A stretch of 64,000 nucleotides of DNA from the NCBI GenBank assembly GCA_023213395.1, contig CM041465.1:188115741-188179740 (forward strand). The letters run 5' to 3'. The notes under the pieces are model-generated. The model did no database searches. It was not told the DNA's origin and saw only the letters and a list, made by a program, of their open reading frames with translations. Below, in pieces: positions 47,601 to 57,199 of this stretch; position 1 is the stretch's first letter; every line of letters starts with the position of its first letter. The translations under genes and the position numbers were made by a program. Origin of the DNA: Cycas panzhihuaensis. Its lineage: Eukaryota; Cycadophyta.

Positions 47601-48548
47601 CCTGAAAGAAGTCCCGGTGACAAGTCATGTGCTGGGTAGCTCCTGTGTCCATAACCTAGTCTGATGATGATGTTGATGCAGCATTTGCCTGTCCAAGTGG
47701 TCGAGGTAGTGGCGAATCAAGCTGACAAATGGTTGTGCCACAGTGTGCCTCGATGTACCTCTTAGGTTTAGAAGCAATAGATGAAGTGGATGCTTCTCTG
47801 TTTTGTTGAATACGTGCCTCAATGAGATTTGCTCCTGCAAATAAGTCATCATGACTCTCATCAACATTGTGGGCTTGATGTTGCTGTTGTTGATGATGAG
47901 GCAATTTGTTGTAGTCAATGCGGCAATCTTTTGCAAGGTGTCCTTTCTTGTTACACCTTTGACACGTGGGAGCATTGTTGTTTGGTATCTCGATTGTGAT
48001 CTTTTGACTACTATTTTCTTCTTGACCTTGTTGGTGCCTTTCTTTGTTGTCCTGTTGCTTCCCCTGCCTCTTCCACGACCTCTTCTTCCTCTGCGTGAAG
48101 ATTGACCTTGCTGTTTGGTGTAGTATACTTCCTCGTCCATGTCAGCTTCAAAGGCTGCATTAGGAATTGAATCTGAAAGTGGGAAGCTAGTAGTGAAGGT
48201 CTTGTCATGTTTAATAAACTTTTCAGCTAATGCTTCGAAGTTGAGGGTCTTGATGTGCGGATAGTGAAGATTTCCTAGCAGGTTCTTATAATCAAGAACA
48301 TGCAGACTGGATTGAATTAGGAAGGCCCAAGTTATGCATTGGGTCTTAAAATCCCTATCGATGGCCTGTTTAATAGGGCGAAGAGCATTGATGGTTTCAT
48401 GTGCTCGCCCTTTCTGCATTCGCATCTTGTTCATCTTCAATACCATATGAACAAACTCCAAGTCTGATCGAGTATCAAAGTTTCTTTTGAGGACTTCAAG
48501 GACCTTGAAGGCAGTGTCGTGCTGCGTATCATCGATCAGGTTGTGCAA
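44610..48548 (-). pseudogene. E6 gag tail and pol (protease, integrase, RT, RNase H)
   Basis: Minus strand, right to left: gag core to about 48050, Arg/Gly-rich GRRGRGRGRGSN, then a frameshift just before the zinc knuckle, whose CQRCNKKGHLAKDC is readable in the next frame near 47960-47918; protease VMDTGATQHMT (about 47655-47620); GAG-pre-integrase and integrase pieces (47480-46500, including ELVHSDIVG); RT 46001-45192 with LNGDLEEEIY and FVDD at 45219-45230; RNase H 45173-44610 with VTNTRPDIAHAVG. At least four frameshifts and several stops. Dead copy with complete domain content. Confidence 0.92.
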
Positions 48549-48818
48549 GGAGTAATCTGTAACTAGCAGGATCCCTGCTCTGATCTTCTGTTCTTCAATG
48601 ATCCACTATCGCCGTTGCGGATTATGAGTAGGAGGAGCTGGAGGTGTGCCACCACTCTGCGGTGTGGTGTCAGTCGCAGGTACTATCGGGGTTCGCTCCA
48701 AGTGGTCCAGCCAGAGTCCCTCATACTTGGCTGCGTTCTTAACTCTTGTGAATCATAGATCCCAATTCTCCTTCCCTTTTAGCATACAGTTCACATTCTG
48801 CTTGAAGTTGGTTGACAT
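48549..48818 (-). pseudogene. E6 gag N-terminal part
   Basis: A start codon on the minus strand at 48818 gives MSTNFKQNVNCMLKGKENWD, followed by a stop in place of Trp, then RVKNAAKYEGLWLDHLE and PPAPPTHNPQRR with another stop before WIIEEQKIRAG; it then joins the open gag frame at 48548. The start is chosen because it precedes the first conserved gag sequence. Confidence 0.75.
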
Positions 48819-50937
48819 GGTGGTGTGAAAAGATGAATAAGAGTGATGTATATAAATGGGTAGGAAAATGCACTAAGTAGAAGAAGGTGGAGTCACTGAC
48901 ACTTGTGATAGGTCTACTGACGCCTTGAGGAATAATGAAATGTCTGATGTAAGATGTGGAAGCAAAGAGATCACAAATAAGTATGTGATGTAAGTGATCT
49001 AATCAAGATAAGTGAGAAGGCCTATATAGAAGCCGGCATGTGGGTTCACACTGGCGATAACCAAAGTGATGTAGGATGTGTAACAAACCCAAACCTCTAA
49101 CTTGTATCCAAAGTAGGTGAGGTGTCGATGCCTAAGGGGCTTCTAGTATCGTAATTAATGGCCTTCACTGCGATACCATACCGTTGCTTGGTGATGAAAT
49201 CCAAGTAAACGTGGAGCCAGTCTGCACGGTCCTCACCCAGTTCACCAATGAGCGTGATATACTCTCAAGAGAAGTACGTGCATGTCCCACGGCTATGACG
49301 GATATTGGCCCAGCTAAATTAATTATCTTGATTAAGTGTTTTCAGTTTTCCTGGATGGTTATCAGGATAATCCCTGATTGGAGGCCGTAGGTATGGCTAA
49401 CCTGTCCCTCCACCACTATACCGGTTATGACTAGACCCAGTATGAAACTCACACCTCCCTTAGGGCCTGGACTTCGGCCAACCTTGGTCTATTTCAACCA
49501 AGGTGAGTATGCGCACAAGTCAAGAACTGGCGGTATAAAGTCGTCGAGATGAGTTGATTTTAAGGAAAGTGTTCTTGTTCTCGAATGTCATGTAAAAATA
49601 ATTGAAAACTGAATGTGAATGAATGTAAATGCTCCACTTAAGTATTGTTGCCGTGTCCAAGTGTAGTGATGACGTGTCCACCTAGTGCCCAAATGGCACT
49701 CTGTGTCCAAGTGGCACTCAATGAAGTCTCCAAGTGCATGCAACCATTAAAATCATACACATGATGAGCCAAATCATCGGATATTGCTCCGATCCAGATG
49801 ATTGGCTTTACAAAGGATTTAAGTACCTTGTTCTTTTTACAAAAAGGCCAAAATAGGCCTCTAAAAGCCACAAAGGCTATAAATGTCTTTAAAAAACCCC
49901 TTTTACATACAATATTTTTATTTTTTTTTTAAAGAAGGGAAAAAAAAAAACTAAAGATTTGAGAAATACAATGTCTGTTGAAAATCAAATTTTCAAAGAA
50001 ACTAAGTCTCTTGTTAGGCGATTGTCTTTGTCTATTATACCGCTATATGGCACATTTAAAAAATTTTTGAAAAAATTAAAAATTTCCATATTTGCTGGCC
50101 TTCACCTACACTTTACAAATATACAAAAATTTTTGAAAATCTTATAAAAAACAGGCAAAAAAGCCAGTTTTAACTCGCAGCCAAAATGTACTAGAAAACC
50201 TAAAAATTGTCATAACTTTTCAATGGAGCGTCGGATTCATGTGAGACCTATCCCAAATGATAGATCGGGACGAGGAGATCCAAAAACATGTATTCAATGA
50301 GGAAAAAACTCCTCGATTTTTCTAGATTTGAGATTTTAAATTTGGAGAATGGCTACAAAAATAGGTTTTGACCCTTTAAACTCAAAATCTCGCGTCGCTC
50401 AGGAGACAAAAGCGCTTAAGAGGCCAAGACGCACCCTCTTGGTGAAATTTCGTGTGATTACGGGCACTTTGATTTTTTGGCCGTCTGGTTGTCTGAAATT
50501 CGTCTTGTCCATACGCGTCGTCATGCGGTTTGATTTTATACTTTGAAATCTGCCTCTAATTAGTGAGAGTCACTGATTTCTTCTTCTACAACCTTGAAAT
50601 CTGACTTTTACTGCAAAAAAATGGCCAAAAATAGGCCAAAATGCTAGATTTAAGGCTAAAAAAGATTGCTGAAAATTTCTATCAGTTGAGCAATTCTTGT
50701 GCTCCTTTAGGCCTGCAAATAGGTTGCTTTTAAGCAGCCACACTCCCTCCTCTTATCTGCAAAAATAAAATAGTACAACATATAATTTTGTACTAAAAAT
50801 CTGCTATAAAAAGAGCTTTAAAAAATGGATTTTAAAAAAAAAATCTCAACTCTTCACTTCACATGAATGGTGAAGAAGAAGAGAACATAGCTTGCAATTT
50901 CCTTGCAAGTGAGTGTGGCACTAGGATCCACCCAATG
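48819..50937 (-). other. E6 leader
   Basis: About 2.1 kb between PBS and gag, AT-rich with homopolymer A/T runs (49916-49951), no coding frame that I believe. Confidence 0.55.
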
Positions 50938-50949
50938 GCTCTGATACCA
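50938..50949 (-). other. E6 primer-binding site
   Basis: TGGTATCAGAGC on the minus strand, two bases from the LTR end. Confidence 0.93.
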
Positions 50950-50951
50950 CT

Positions 50952-51320
50952 TGTTGAGGGAATGGATCTAGGGATCTAGTGCACTAACACTACACAATGG
51001 CAAATAGTGGAGACAAGCACAATGTACTCAATAAGAGAATGCTAATAGCTTGAGCTCAAAGAGGAGAAGTGTAGAATATATGATCACTCTCCATGTAATT
51101 TCAGCTTATATAATGAGAATGCTCATTAGGGTTTGGAATTTGAGTTTTCCCTCCCAATGACATTCAAATGAGATTACATGAAATTACAATGAAATGAACT
51201 TTATGTCATTTCACTTAAGTGACTTAGGCATAGTCACCTTATTCTAAAGTTATAAACATAAAAGTGACTTTATCTAATTCTAACTTCATGAAATGACCAT
51301 GTGACATTAACATCGTCACA
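50952..51320 (-). repeat. E6 5' LTR
   Basis: Pairs with 43468-43836; plus-strand end CATCGTCACA followed by TSD CACCT. Confidence 0.95.
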
Positions 51321-51388
51321 CACCTCAAATATTTATCAAGGCATATCTTCTTTGGGTAATATTCTCTAGCTCAACTTAGCCATACAAT

Positions 51389-51997
51389 ATGGAGTTAAGT
51401 GAGGTTATTACCTTTGTAGCAGAAAAAAGGGAGTTTTGGGTAACAGACACCAACATAGTGTTACCTAAATATGTTAGAATCAATTTTCAAATATGGAAAA
51501 TTAAAATGGAATGTGTTTTTAGAATAAAAGGGCTATGGAACCTTGTACTTGGAAGAGTTTCAATTAATGATGAAGGGGAGGTAAACTTCATAAAGAAAAA
51601 TAGAGTAGCCATTGATGCCATGATTGCAGTCTTCGACAAGGAGAACCTCCACTCTTCATATCACTTTCTTGCACAAACACTTCAAAATATGGATTCAGCT
51701 GAAGAGGCCTGGAAACTGCTGACAGAAGTGCATGAAAAAGGACCTGAAGAAGTGCAACGGAATATCAAAAGGGAAAAGAATCAAAGGAAGAAGTTGAAAA
51801 GGAAAGGTAAAAGACAAACTGATTTTGGTAAGGCCAATCCACCTGAAGATCTAACAAATGAAAAGTTGAAATCTAATGAAGATAATGAAGATGTGAATCT
51901 ATCAAATAACATGAGCCTTACCAAGATTGCAGGAAAGCCCACATTTGGGAATGCTAGTAGAGTGGAACTTGAAGAACGTGAACCTCAATCTCTATAG
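51389..51997 (+). CDS. E5: copia gag-like protein (202 aa), gag only
   Basis: An uninterrupted frame from the ATG at 51389 encodes a protein with INFQIWKIKMECVF and KGLWNLVLGRV, AIDAMIAVFD and SAEEAWKLLTEVHEKG. These match, in order, the plant copia gag core (NY..W...M, LW..V.G, A...I...L, .AKEAWD.L...). The C-terminal half is Lys/Glu-rich with a basic patch (EKNQRKKLKRKGKRQ) and no zinc knuckle. It lies near the 3' LTR of an element with no pol, an unusual position. It may act as a capsid for a non-autonomous element, or be a relic; the open frame favours recent function. Confidence 0.6.
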   Translation: MELSEVITFVAEKREFWVTDTNIVLPKYVRINFQIWKIKMECVFRIKGLWNLVLGRVSINDEGEVNFIKKNRVAIDAMIAVFDKENLHSSYHFLAQTLQNMDSAEEAWKLLTEVHEKGPEEVQRNIKREKNQRKKLKRKGKRQTDFGKANPPEDLTNEKLKSNEDNEDVNLSNNMSLTKIAGKPTFGNASRVELEEREPQSL

Positions 51998-52087
51998 GTA
52001 ATACTTAATGAAGGCGCAGGTCACTTAACAAAAAGCGTGGACAATATCATCCTAGTTTGTGCTGACAGATATGAAGCCAGGATTTAA

Positions 52088-52744
52088 ATGATGACAGGAT
52101 ACACACTAATATGCACTTATTGGAAACTATACATTATTGTACTCAATTCAACCACATCTTTTGTGTTTATCTTTGAGGAAATTCAAATTATGGTAGCATA
52201 CCCTATAAGGACACTAGAAAGAAGGAACATGAGAAGAATATCTTATAATCAAAATCTTGTGCATCAAGATTGCTACATGTTTTGGGTAGGATACTTGATC
52301 TTGAAGCTCAATTATATCAAGGTAATATTTCACATTTGTGTAGCAATAATGGGGAAATATGTGCATATGACCATAATAAAGAATCTCATCACTTTTGGCA
52401 CTACAAATTTCCTGGATAACATGAAATGAACAAAGTATCATTTTCAAGGAAAATTTGGAAATGAATCATTATTGCTTGTTTCATTTCAAGGAGGTGACCA
52501 ATGGATTGAGAAATCAATCAGCTCAGTAGGCTTAAAAATAGATAAAGAGAAGTCAATCTATGTCATACTTATTCCAGGACGACCACACCTTTACCAGGAG
52601 TACATAGGAAGATCCATCAAACAGGAATCAGGAGGCAATATAGCAAACAAAACATACATGTTTTGCAGTATATTGGACGATGATGAAGTTCAAGACATCA
52701 TCTTTGGGAAAATTCCAAAGCTCAGGAGATGGAAGTTCAAATAA
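52088..52744 (+). other. E5: unassigned open frames 3' of gag-like protein
   Basis: Two plus-strand frames (52088-52429 and 52472-52744) with a stop and shift between them. The second includes KIDKEKSIYVILIPGRPHLY and SILDDDEVQDIIFG. I recognise no domain in either. They could be remnants of a longer ORF following gag. Confidence 0.35.
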
Positions 52745-52869
52745 CTTTTTAGAGTCAAATTCTATGTCAGTTTTGTTATGTTGTCTTTAGTTTCATGTTA
52801 AGTCCTATGTTAATATGTGTTAGTCATGTCAAATTGTCCTTAGTTCAAACATTAAACATTAAGGGGAGG
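52745..52869 (+). other. E5 3' non-coding region and PPT
   Basis: Short AT-rich stretch ending in AAGGGGAGG (52861-52869), the PPT. Confidence 0.7.
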
Positions 52870-53219
52870 TGTTAGAATATAATATTTAATGTTGTGTGAG
52901 TCTTAGGGTCAATAGTCTCAAGTATTAGAGGGTAAGAGTCATTTGTCATCATAATGTTATTGATGAAATTAGTAGTGTAGTGTCATTAGTTAGAGTAAAG
53001 ATAATAGTCCCACATGCATTAGATTTATAGTGTGATCTCCCACCCACTTAGCATATAAAAGTGGTTGTGGTGGTATATGAAAAACAAGTGATCATAGTGA
53101 CTCATATTGAGTGCTTGATGTATTAGAGTTATGCTTATGTTAATGAAGTGAAGGTTATGTTTGGTTATTGTTATTGTGGCGTATGTGGTGATTGATGCCT
53201 TCCATGTTAAAATTTAACA
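52870..53219 (+). repeat. E5 3' LTR
   Basis: 350 bp, TGTTAGAATATAAT ... AAAATTTAACA; TSD TCCTC follows at 53220-53224. Confidence 0.94.
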
Positions 53220-53224
53220 TCCTC

Positions 53225-54202
53225 AGCTTCTGCTGGTCTGCCCCACTGCTTTCGTGAATGATGACTTTGACATTGCAATCTCTCCTGGTGATCCCTATCT
53301 TAGAAATAACAAGTCAGAATAACATGTAGAATGGCTCACTTGCCCATGAATAGATTTAGAACACTTATTGTTTGTTTCAGAAACCCCCTCACACAGCCAT
53401 AAACCAACCGTCATTGGCTTTGATGGTGAGATGATAGGTGTTCGATGAGCGACGCATACGGATATTCTGTCGTTTATCCTTCACAACCCCTCTTAGAATC
53501 TTGATGTTTGTTCGCGTGTGTACTATGGCCTTTTCACTGTTATCCCCCTCAATTATGGTCACTCTGCATTTGAAGTAGATGCTTAAATGTGTTTGATAGT
53601 TGATGTCTCTATAGGTATTCGATGTTCACAGAGATGCCTTTCTGTATTACTACCTTATAGGGATATTTTCCCTTACTACCTCCCATGGAATGTAGATATC
53701 TATTCTTGTGCGGGATGGTCTCCTTAAACCATGATTTGTGCATGTGCCCTTCGGACATACCGATTAACAAGTGAAGTGCCAAAAAGGAGGTACAAACACA
53801 AGAGGAGCCAAGGTTTCCATAGCTTCACGTAGTCACAAAGGGCACATGAGCAAAGGGCGACGGATGATGATTGACAAGCATCAATGAATTCTTCATGCAC
53901 GATGCAAAATAGATTCTTCAACAATAGCAAACAACACCAGCAACAATACAATGCAACAATCTCTAGGTATGCATGATCATGAACAAATAAAGGTGCATGG
54001 AAGAAAACTACCTTAGACGAAAATGAAAAAAGACTCTTCCAAAATAGCTTTAAATGGATTCTCAAACTGGGGCAAATGGCAACGACAACAAACAGATTGG
54101 AACGAAAGTTAATGGCCTACAACACCACTGCGACATTTGGCTTTACAAATCCACCTCCACAACCAACGCAATGTCACTGACTCTCTCTCTTAGGATTAAC
54201 CT
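53225..54202 (-). other. H leader with an unidentified coding-like segment
   Basis: On the minus strand an open stretch at about 53640-53397 includes FKCRVTIIEGDNSEKAIVH, ILRGVVKDKRQNIRMRRSSN and YHLTIKANDGWFMAV before a stop. A second stretch, IGITRRDCNVKVIIHESSG, begins after a possible splice acceptor near 53300 (TTATTTCTAAG) and continues into 40732. The composition looks protein-coding, but I do not recognise the family. As in E5, this may be captured host DNA. The rest (53700-54200) has no credible frame. Confidence 0.4.
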
Positions 54203-54214
54203 GCTCTGATACCA
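54203..54214 (-). other. H primer-binding site
   Basis: TGGTATCAGAGC on the minus strand, abutting the LTR end CTACA. Confidence 0.93.
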
Positions 54215-54524
54215 TGTAGGAACTTGCATGTTCTAAACAATATAAATCAGAATAATAAATGAACATCACAAAATATTATAGAAAAATACTTGGATCATAA
54301 ATGGTATCAAATGATACCTCCATTGTATTGATATAACAAAATAATGATACAAAATGATTTCACATAATGTGACAGATATATGAATGCTCATCTTTATATA
54401 CTACAAACATATATTTGTGAGGGACCCACCACTTTGTGGTTTACTTGGTCAAATGTGCATTACCTAGTCAATTGTGCATAATACATCATTATTTCAACAC
54501 CCTCCCTTAATGCACATTTCAACA
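54215..54524 (-). repeat. H 5' LTR (uninterrupted)
   Basis: TGTAGGAACTTGC ... ATTTCAACA on the plus strand, then TSD CTTAA. It matches the split 3' LTR and shows the site into which E2 jumped. Confidence 0.92.
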
Positions 54525-54529
54525 CTTAA

Positions 54530-55549
54530 GAGGAGTACCATTGACATGGTACAAAGAATTAGACAAAACAAAATCATGGGCAAATGATAAGAAATTGTTT
54601 GAGGAGAGATTCCAAAAATTTCGCAACAATGAGGTTATCGAAATTGCATTGAAGGAGATCAAGCAAAGACCTAATGAATCAATGTTAACTTATATCAGTC
54701 GTATGAAAATAATTGCGGCTAGCATGACCAATGAAACAGTGACAAACCATAACATGAAAAATTACTTTGTTAGAGGTCTGAATCAGAAATTGAGATCCAT
54801 GATGCACGTGCACCCATTAAAGTCCTTTAAAAATGTCTAAGAGCTAGCTTTGGATTTTAAGGTAAATATGGACACACAAACAGGAGGGCATGACCCATTG
54901 CTTCTCAAATTACAAGAGGAGCTAAGAGAAATAAAACAAAATTAGTGTAATAAACCTGTCTACTAGGTAGACAAAACAAAGGAAGAATTCAGATTTAAAA
55001 CTTTGAGAAGAGAAGTGGCACGTTTGAAACTAAAGAATGGAAAAGAAGAGGAGGGGAGCAAAAGGAAGAAAGGAAAGGAATTCAGAATAGAGAAATGGTG
55101 CCATATTTGTGAAGAGGATTCCCATTCTACAAAAGAATGCAAATTGAACCCCAAAAGTAGTGCAATAAGAAAACATGACAAGTGGTGTCATATTTGTGAT
55201 ATAGACAACCACAACACTAAAGATTGTTATTTCAACTCAAGGGGAAGAAGTTATAGAGGCCGAGGAAGGGGAAGAGGATCCAACTCGATACGACACCTAT
55301 ACGCTAACAGGAGTACACTAGAAGCGTCAAAGAAAAAACCACTAGTAGGGAGATGATTGATATCCTTAGAGTTTGGCTATTAGAAGTCAGAATGCTGGAC
55401 AGCTAGAGCACATGAACAATGCCCATTTGTGTGTATAGATTGTGGTCTTGGAGACCACAAAACAAAAAATTGCAAAGGGAAAGCAAAAGTGACAAATTTA
55501 ATGACTAGAATCCTCGAGAATAGTAAAAATGTTAAACTGCACATCATAA
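54530..55549 (+). pseudogene. G gag, C-terminal part with three zinc knuckles
   Basis: Continues gag from 14284: RGVPLTWYKELDKT, LFEERFQKFRNNE, LKEIKQRPNESM (Ty3/gypsy gag core, RETROTRANS_GAG-like). A basic Lys/Glu region follows, then three CX2CX4HX4C knuckles: CHICEEDSHSTKEC (about 55110), CHICDIDNHNTKDC (about 55188) and CIDCGLGDHKTKNC (about 55434). An Arg/Gly box (RGRGRGRGS) lies between the second and third. Stops at 54838, about 54943, 54964, 55354 and 55380 interrupt it. Three knuckles in one gag is more than the usual one or two. Confidence 0.85.
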
Positions 55550-56415
55550 ACAAATAGAAGGGAAAGGAAAAATTGACAACTAACTACCTGTATCTGAAAG
55601 TGGAAATAAATGGTTTCGAATTAGCTAAGAAGACTTTGGAGGAAGCTACTTGGAAGGAAGCAGAGAATTCGTCACCTATGGGGAGGCTCAAAACAAAGTA
55701 TGTTTATGTAAGGAAAAATAAATCCAAGGAGAAAGGACCCACTATCTAGGAGATGCAACCACAACCTCAACTAGTGTAGGCAGAGGAATTGTTCAAAGGG
55801 TTACCAATAGAAGACATACCTTGAATGTTGTTACTAATGGAAAATGTAGTGACACAATTACAATTGACCATTCCATTAGAACAAGTAATTGAATGGATAA
55901 AAATAGGAGTGTTACAACAAAAGAAAGTTGTTAAAAATTCAGAGAAAGTCATACCATCCTTTGATCTTGACCCAACAGTATTGATTACAATTTTGGGCAA
56001 AAATTTTCACAATGTAATTGTTGATGGTGGGGCAATAGTGAATGTATTACCAATCACCACTTGAAGAAAGCTAAGAAGCCTCAAATTGGAAGCAACCACA
56101 TATTCCCTAAAATTGGCAGATGAATTATTGGTTAAACCCATTGGAAAGCTCTCAAATGTCAAAGTAGACATGGCTAGTATTGTAGTTCAAATTGACTTCA
56201 CCATTGTGGAAATAGTTAAGGGGATGGTACCATGTCCAACATTGCTCTGTCGTCCTTGGTTGTATAAAATGGAATGTCTTCAAAGTTGGAAGGATATAAC
56301 CTTCACATTGATCGATGGGGGAAATGAAGTTGTCCTTATGCTTGGTCAACATTCAATTGAGGTAATCCCGAATGATGCCTCAAGCATTACAATAGTAGTG
56401 AAGAAACTTTATTGA
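55550..56415 (+). pseudogene. G protease region
   Basis: After several stops, two long open parts (55825-56064, 56086-56415) carry GKNFHNVIVDGGAIVNVLP, the Ty3/gypsy retropepsin site with DGG in place of DSG, and downstream PCPTLLCRPWLYKM, matching the usual LGRPWL segment of plant gypsy proteases. The protease would cut the polyprotein. A stop at 56062 replaces a Trp-like position. Confidence 0.75.
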
Positions 56416-56747
56416 CTTTTGAAGAGACCAATCTATATCACACAGTTGAGGATTCTATAAAATTAATCAACTCTCAAGAACATGAGCCCAATTATTTTGG
56501 AGAATTGTATAGTTCCTCAAATGAGGAAGGAACTAAGAAATTGTATATTGGGTTGCAGGAATCATATAAGGTCAATCCTCCATCCTTTTGATTCAACCTT
56601 CTTTCTATATGTATTGCTAATGACATGAATAAAAAATCTAATTCTTTTGAGTGTTTTGTTGATCATTCTAGTAATAGGACAGTAGATAGATTAGGAAATG
56701 AAGGTGTGAATGATAAATCTATTAGTGGTATAAACATTATTCAAACT
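56416..56747 (+). pseudogene. G protease-RT linker, left of E8
   Basis: Weak, Ser/Asn-rich frames (LYIGLQESYKVNPPSF) with stops; no domain. It ends at the E8 insertion. Confidence 0.5.
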
Positions 56748-57131
56748 TATGAGATTTAAGGATCGAATATGGAATTATTAAACACACTTAACCATGACAC
56801 GTTAATTCATCAGAAAGTCAAGAGAGATATCAGGTAGAGTTGGTCTACTTATAACCTTGAATTTCATTCATTCAGAATGACCTCTCCATTGTACATGTCA
56901 CATATGATACACCTTAATATATACTTTGATTTAGTAACAGTCCATGAAAGAATTTGTAACTGATTGACACTTGTAATAACCCCATTTAAGACCCTATTAA
57001 CTCCCATGACACACGTTACGAGTCCATTTATGACTTTAGTAACTTCTGTGACTCATGTCATCATCCTTGATGATTCGCACATCCATTTGTCCATATACCA
57101 TTTTGCCCTCATATGAACATTAATTCCAACA
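56748..57131 (-). repeat. E8 3' LTR
   Basis: Plus-strand TATGAGATTTAAGG ... AATTCCAACA; the outer TG is mutated to TA. Confidence 0.88.
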
Positions 57132-57199
57132 CTCCCTCTTAATGTTCATATGACCAACTGAATTTATCAGACTAACTTGTGTCAGGCCTTATTTTTTAT

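Larger units (their letters stand above)
43468..51320 (-). mobile_element. E6: full-length minus-strand Ty1/copia element inserted in E5
   Basis: 369-bp LTRs 43468-43836 and 50952-51320 with about 10 differences. Perfect TSD CACCT at 43463-43467 and 51321-51325. Minus-strand PBS at 50938-50949 and PPT at 43837-43850. Gag, protease, integrase, RT and RNase H are all recognisable on the minus strand. Its gag and LTRs are unlike E2/E3, so it is a different copia lineage. Confidence 0.96.
40738..53219 (+). mobile_element. E5: non-autonomous LTR element with a host-gene fragment and gag-like frame
   Basis: LTRs 40738-41081 (344 bp) and 52870-53219 (350 bp) differ by about 8 substitutions and a 6-bp indel. 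Perfect TSD TCCTC at 40733-40737 and 53220-53224. PBS at 41082 and PPT AAGGGGAGG before 52870. Without E6 it is about 4.6 kb. It holds an antisense universal-stress-protein fragment and, near its 3' end, a copia gag-like frame, but no protease, integrase or RT. Confidence 0.93.
14285..54524 (-). mobile_element. H: minus-strand non-autonomous LTR element holding five other elements
   Basis: Left end (its 3' LTR) is 14285-14382 plus 22163-22382; right end (its 5' LTR) is 54215-54524. A minus-strand PBS is at 54203-54214 and a minus-strand PPT at 22383-22395. Both outer flanks carry CTTAA (14280-14284 and 54525-54529), and joining the flanks restores the reading of G gag. Removing E2, E4 (with E3 and E7) and E5 (with E6) leaves about 3.9 kb: LTRs, a long leader, a gag-like frame and an acidic frame, with no protease, integrase or RT. 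This fits the class described as TR-GAG or other non-autonomous LTR elements mobilised by a partner. Confidence 0.88.

Noticed and set aside
43468-51320. E6 LTRs taken as the LTRs of a composite element including E5 sequence
   Set aside because: TSD CACCT flanks exactly these ends, and the PBS/PPT lie just inside them.
53724-54065. Minus-strand Cys/Leu-rich frame in the H leader as a membrane protein
   Set aside because: Composition is explained by AT- and TG-rich sequence; no start context, no family resemblance and no conservation evidence.
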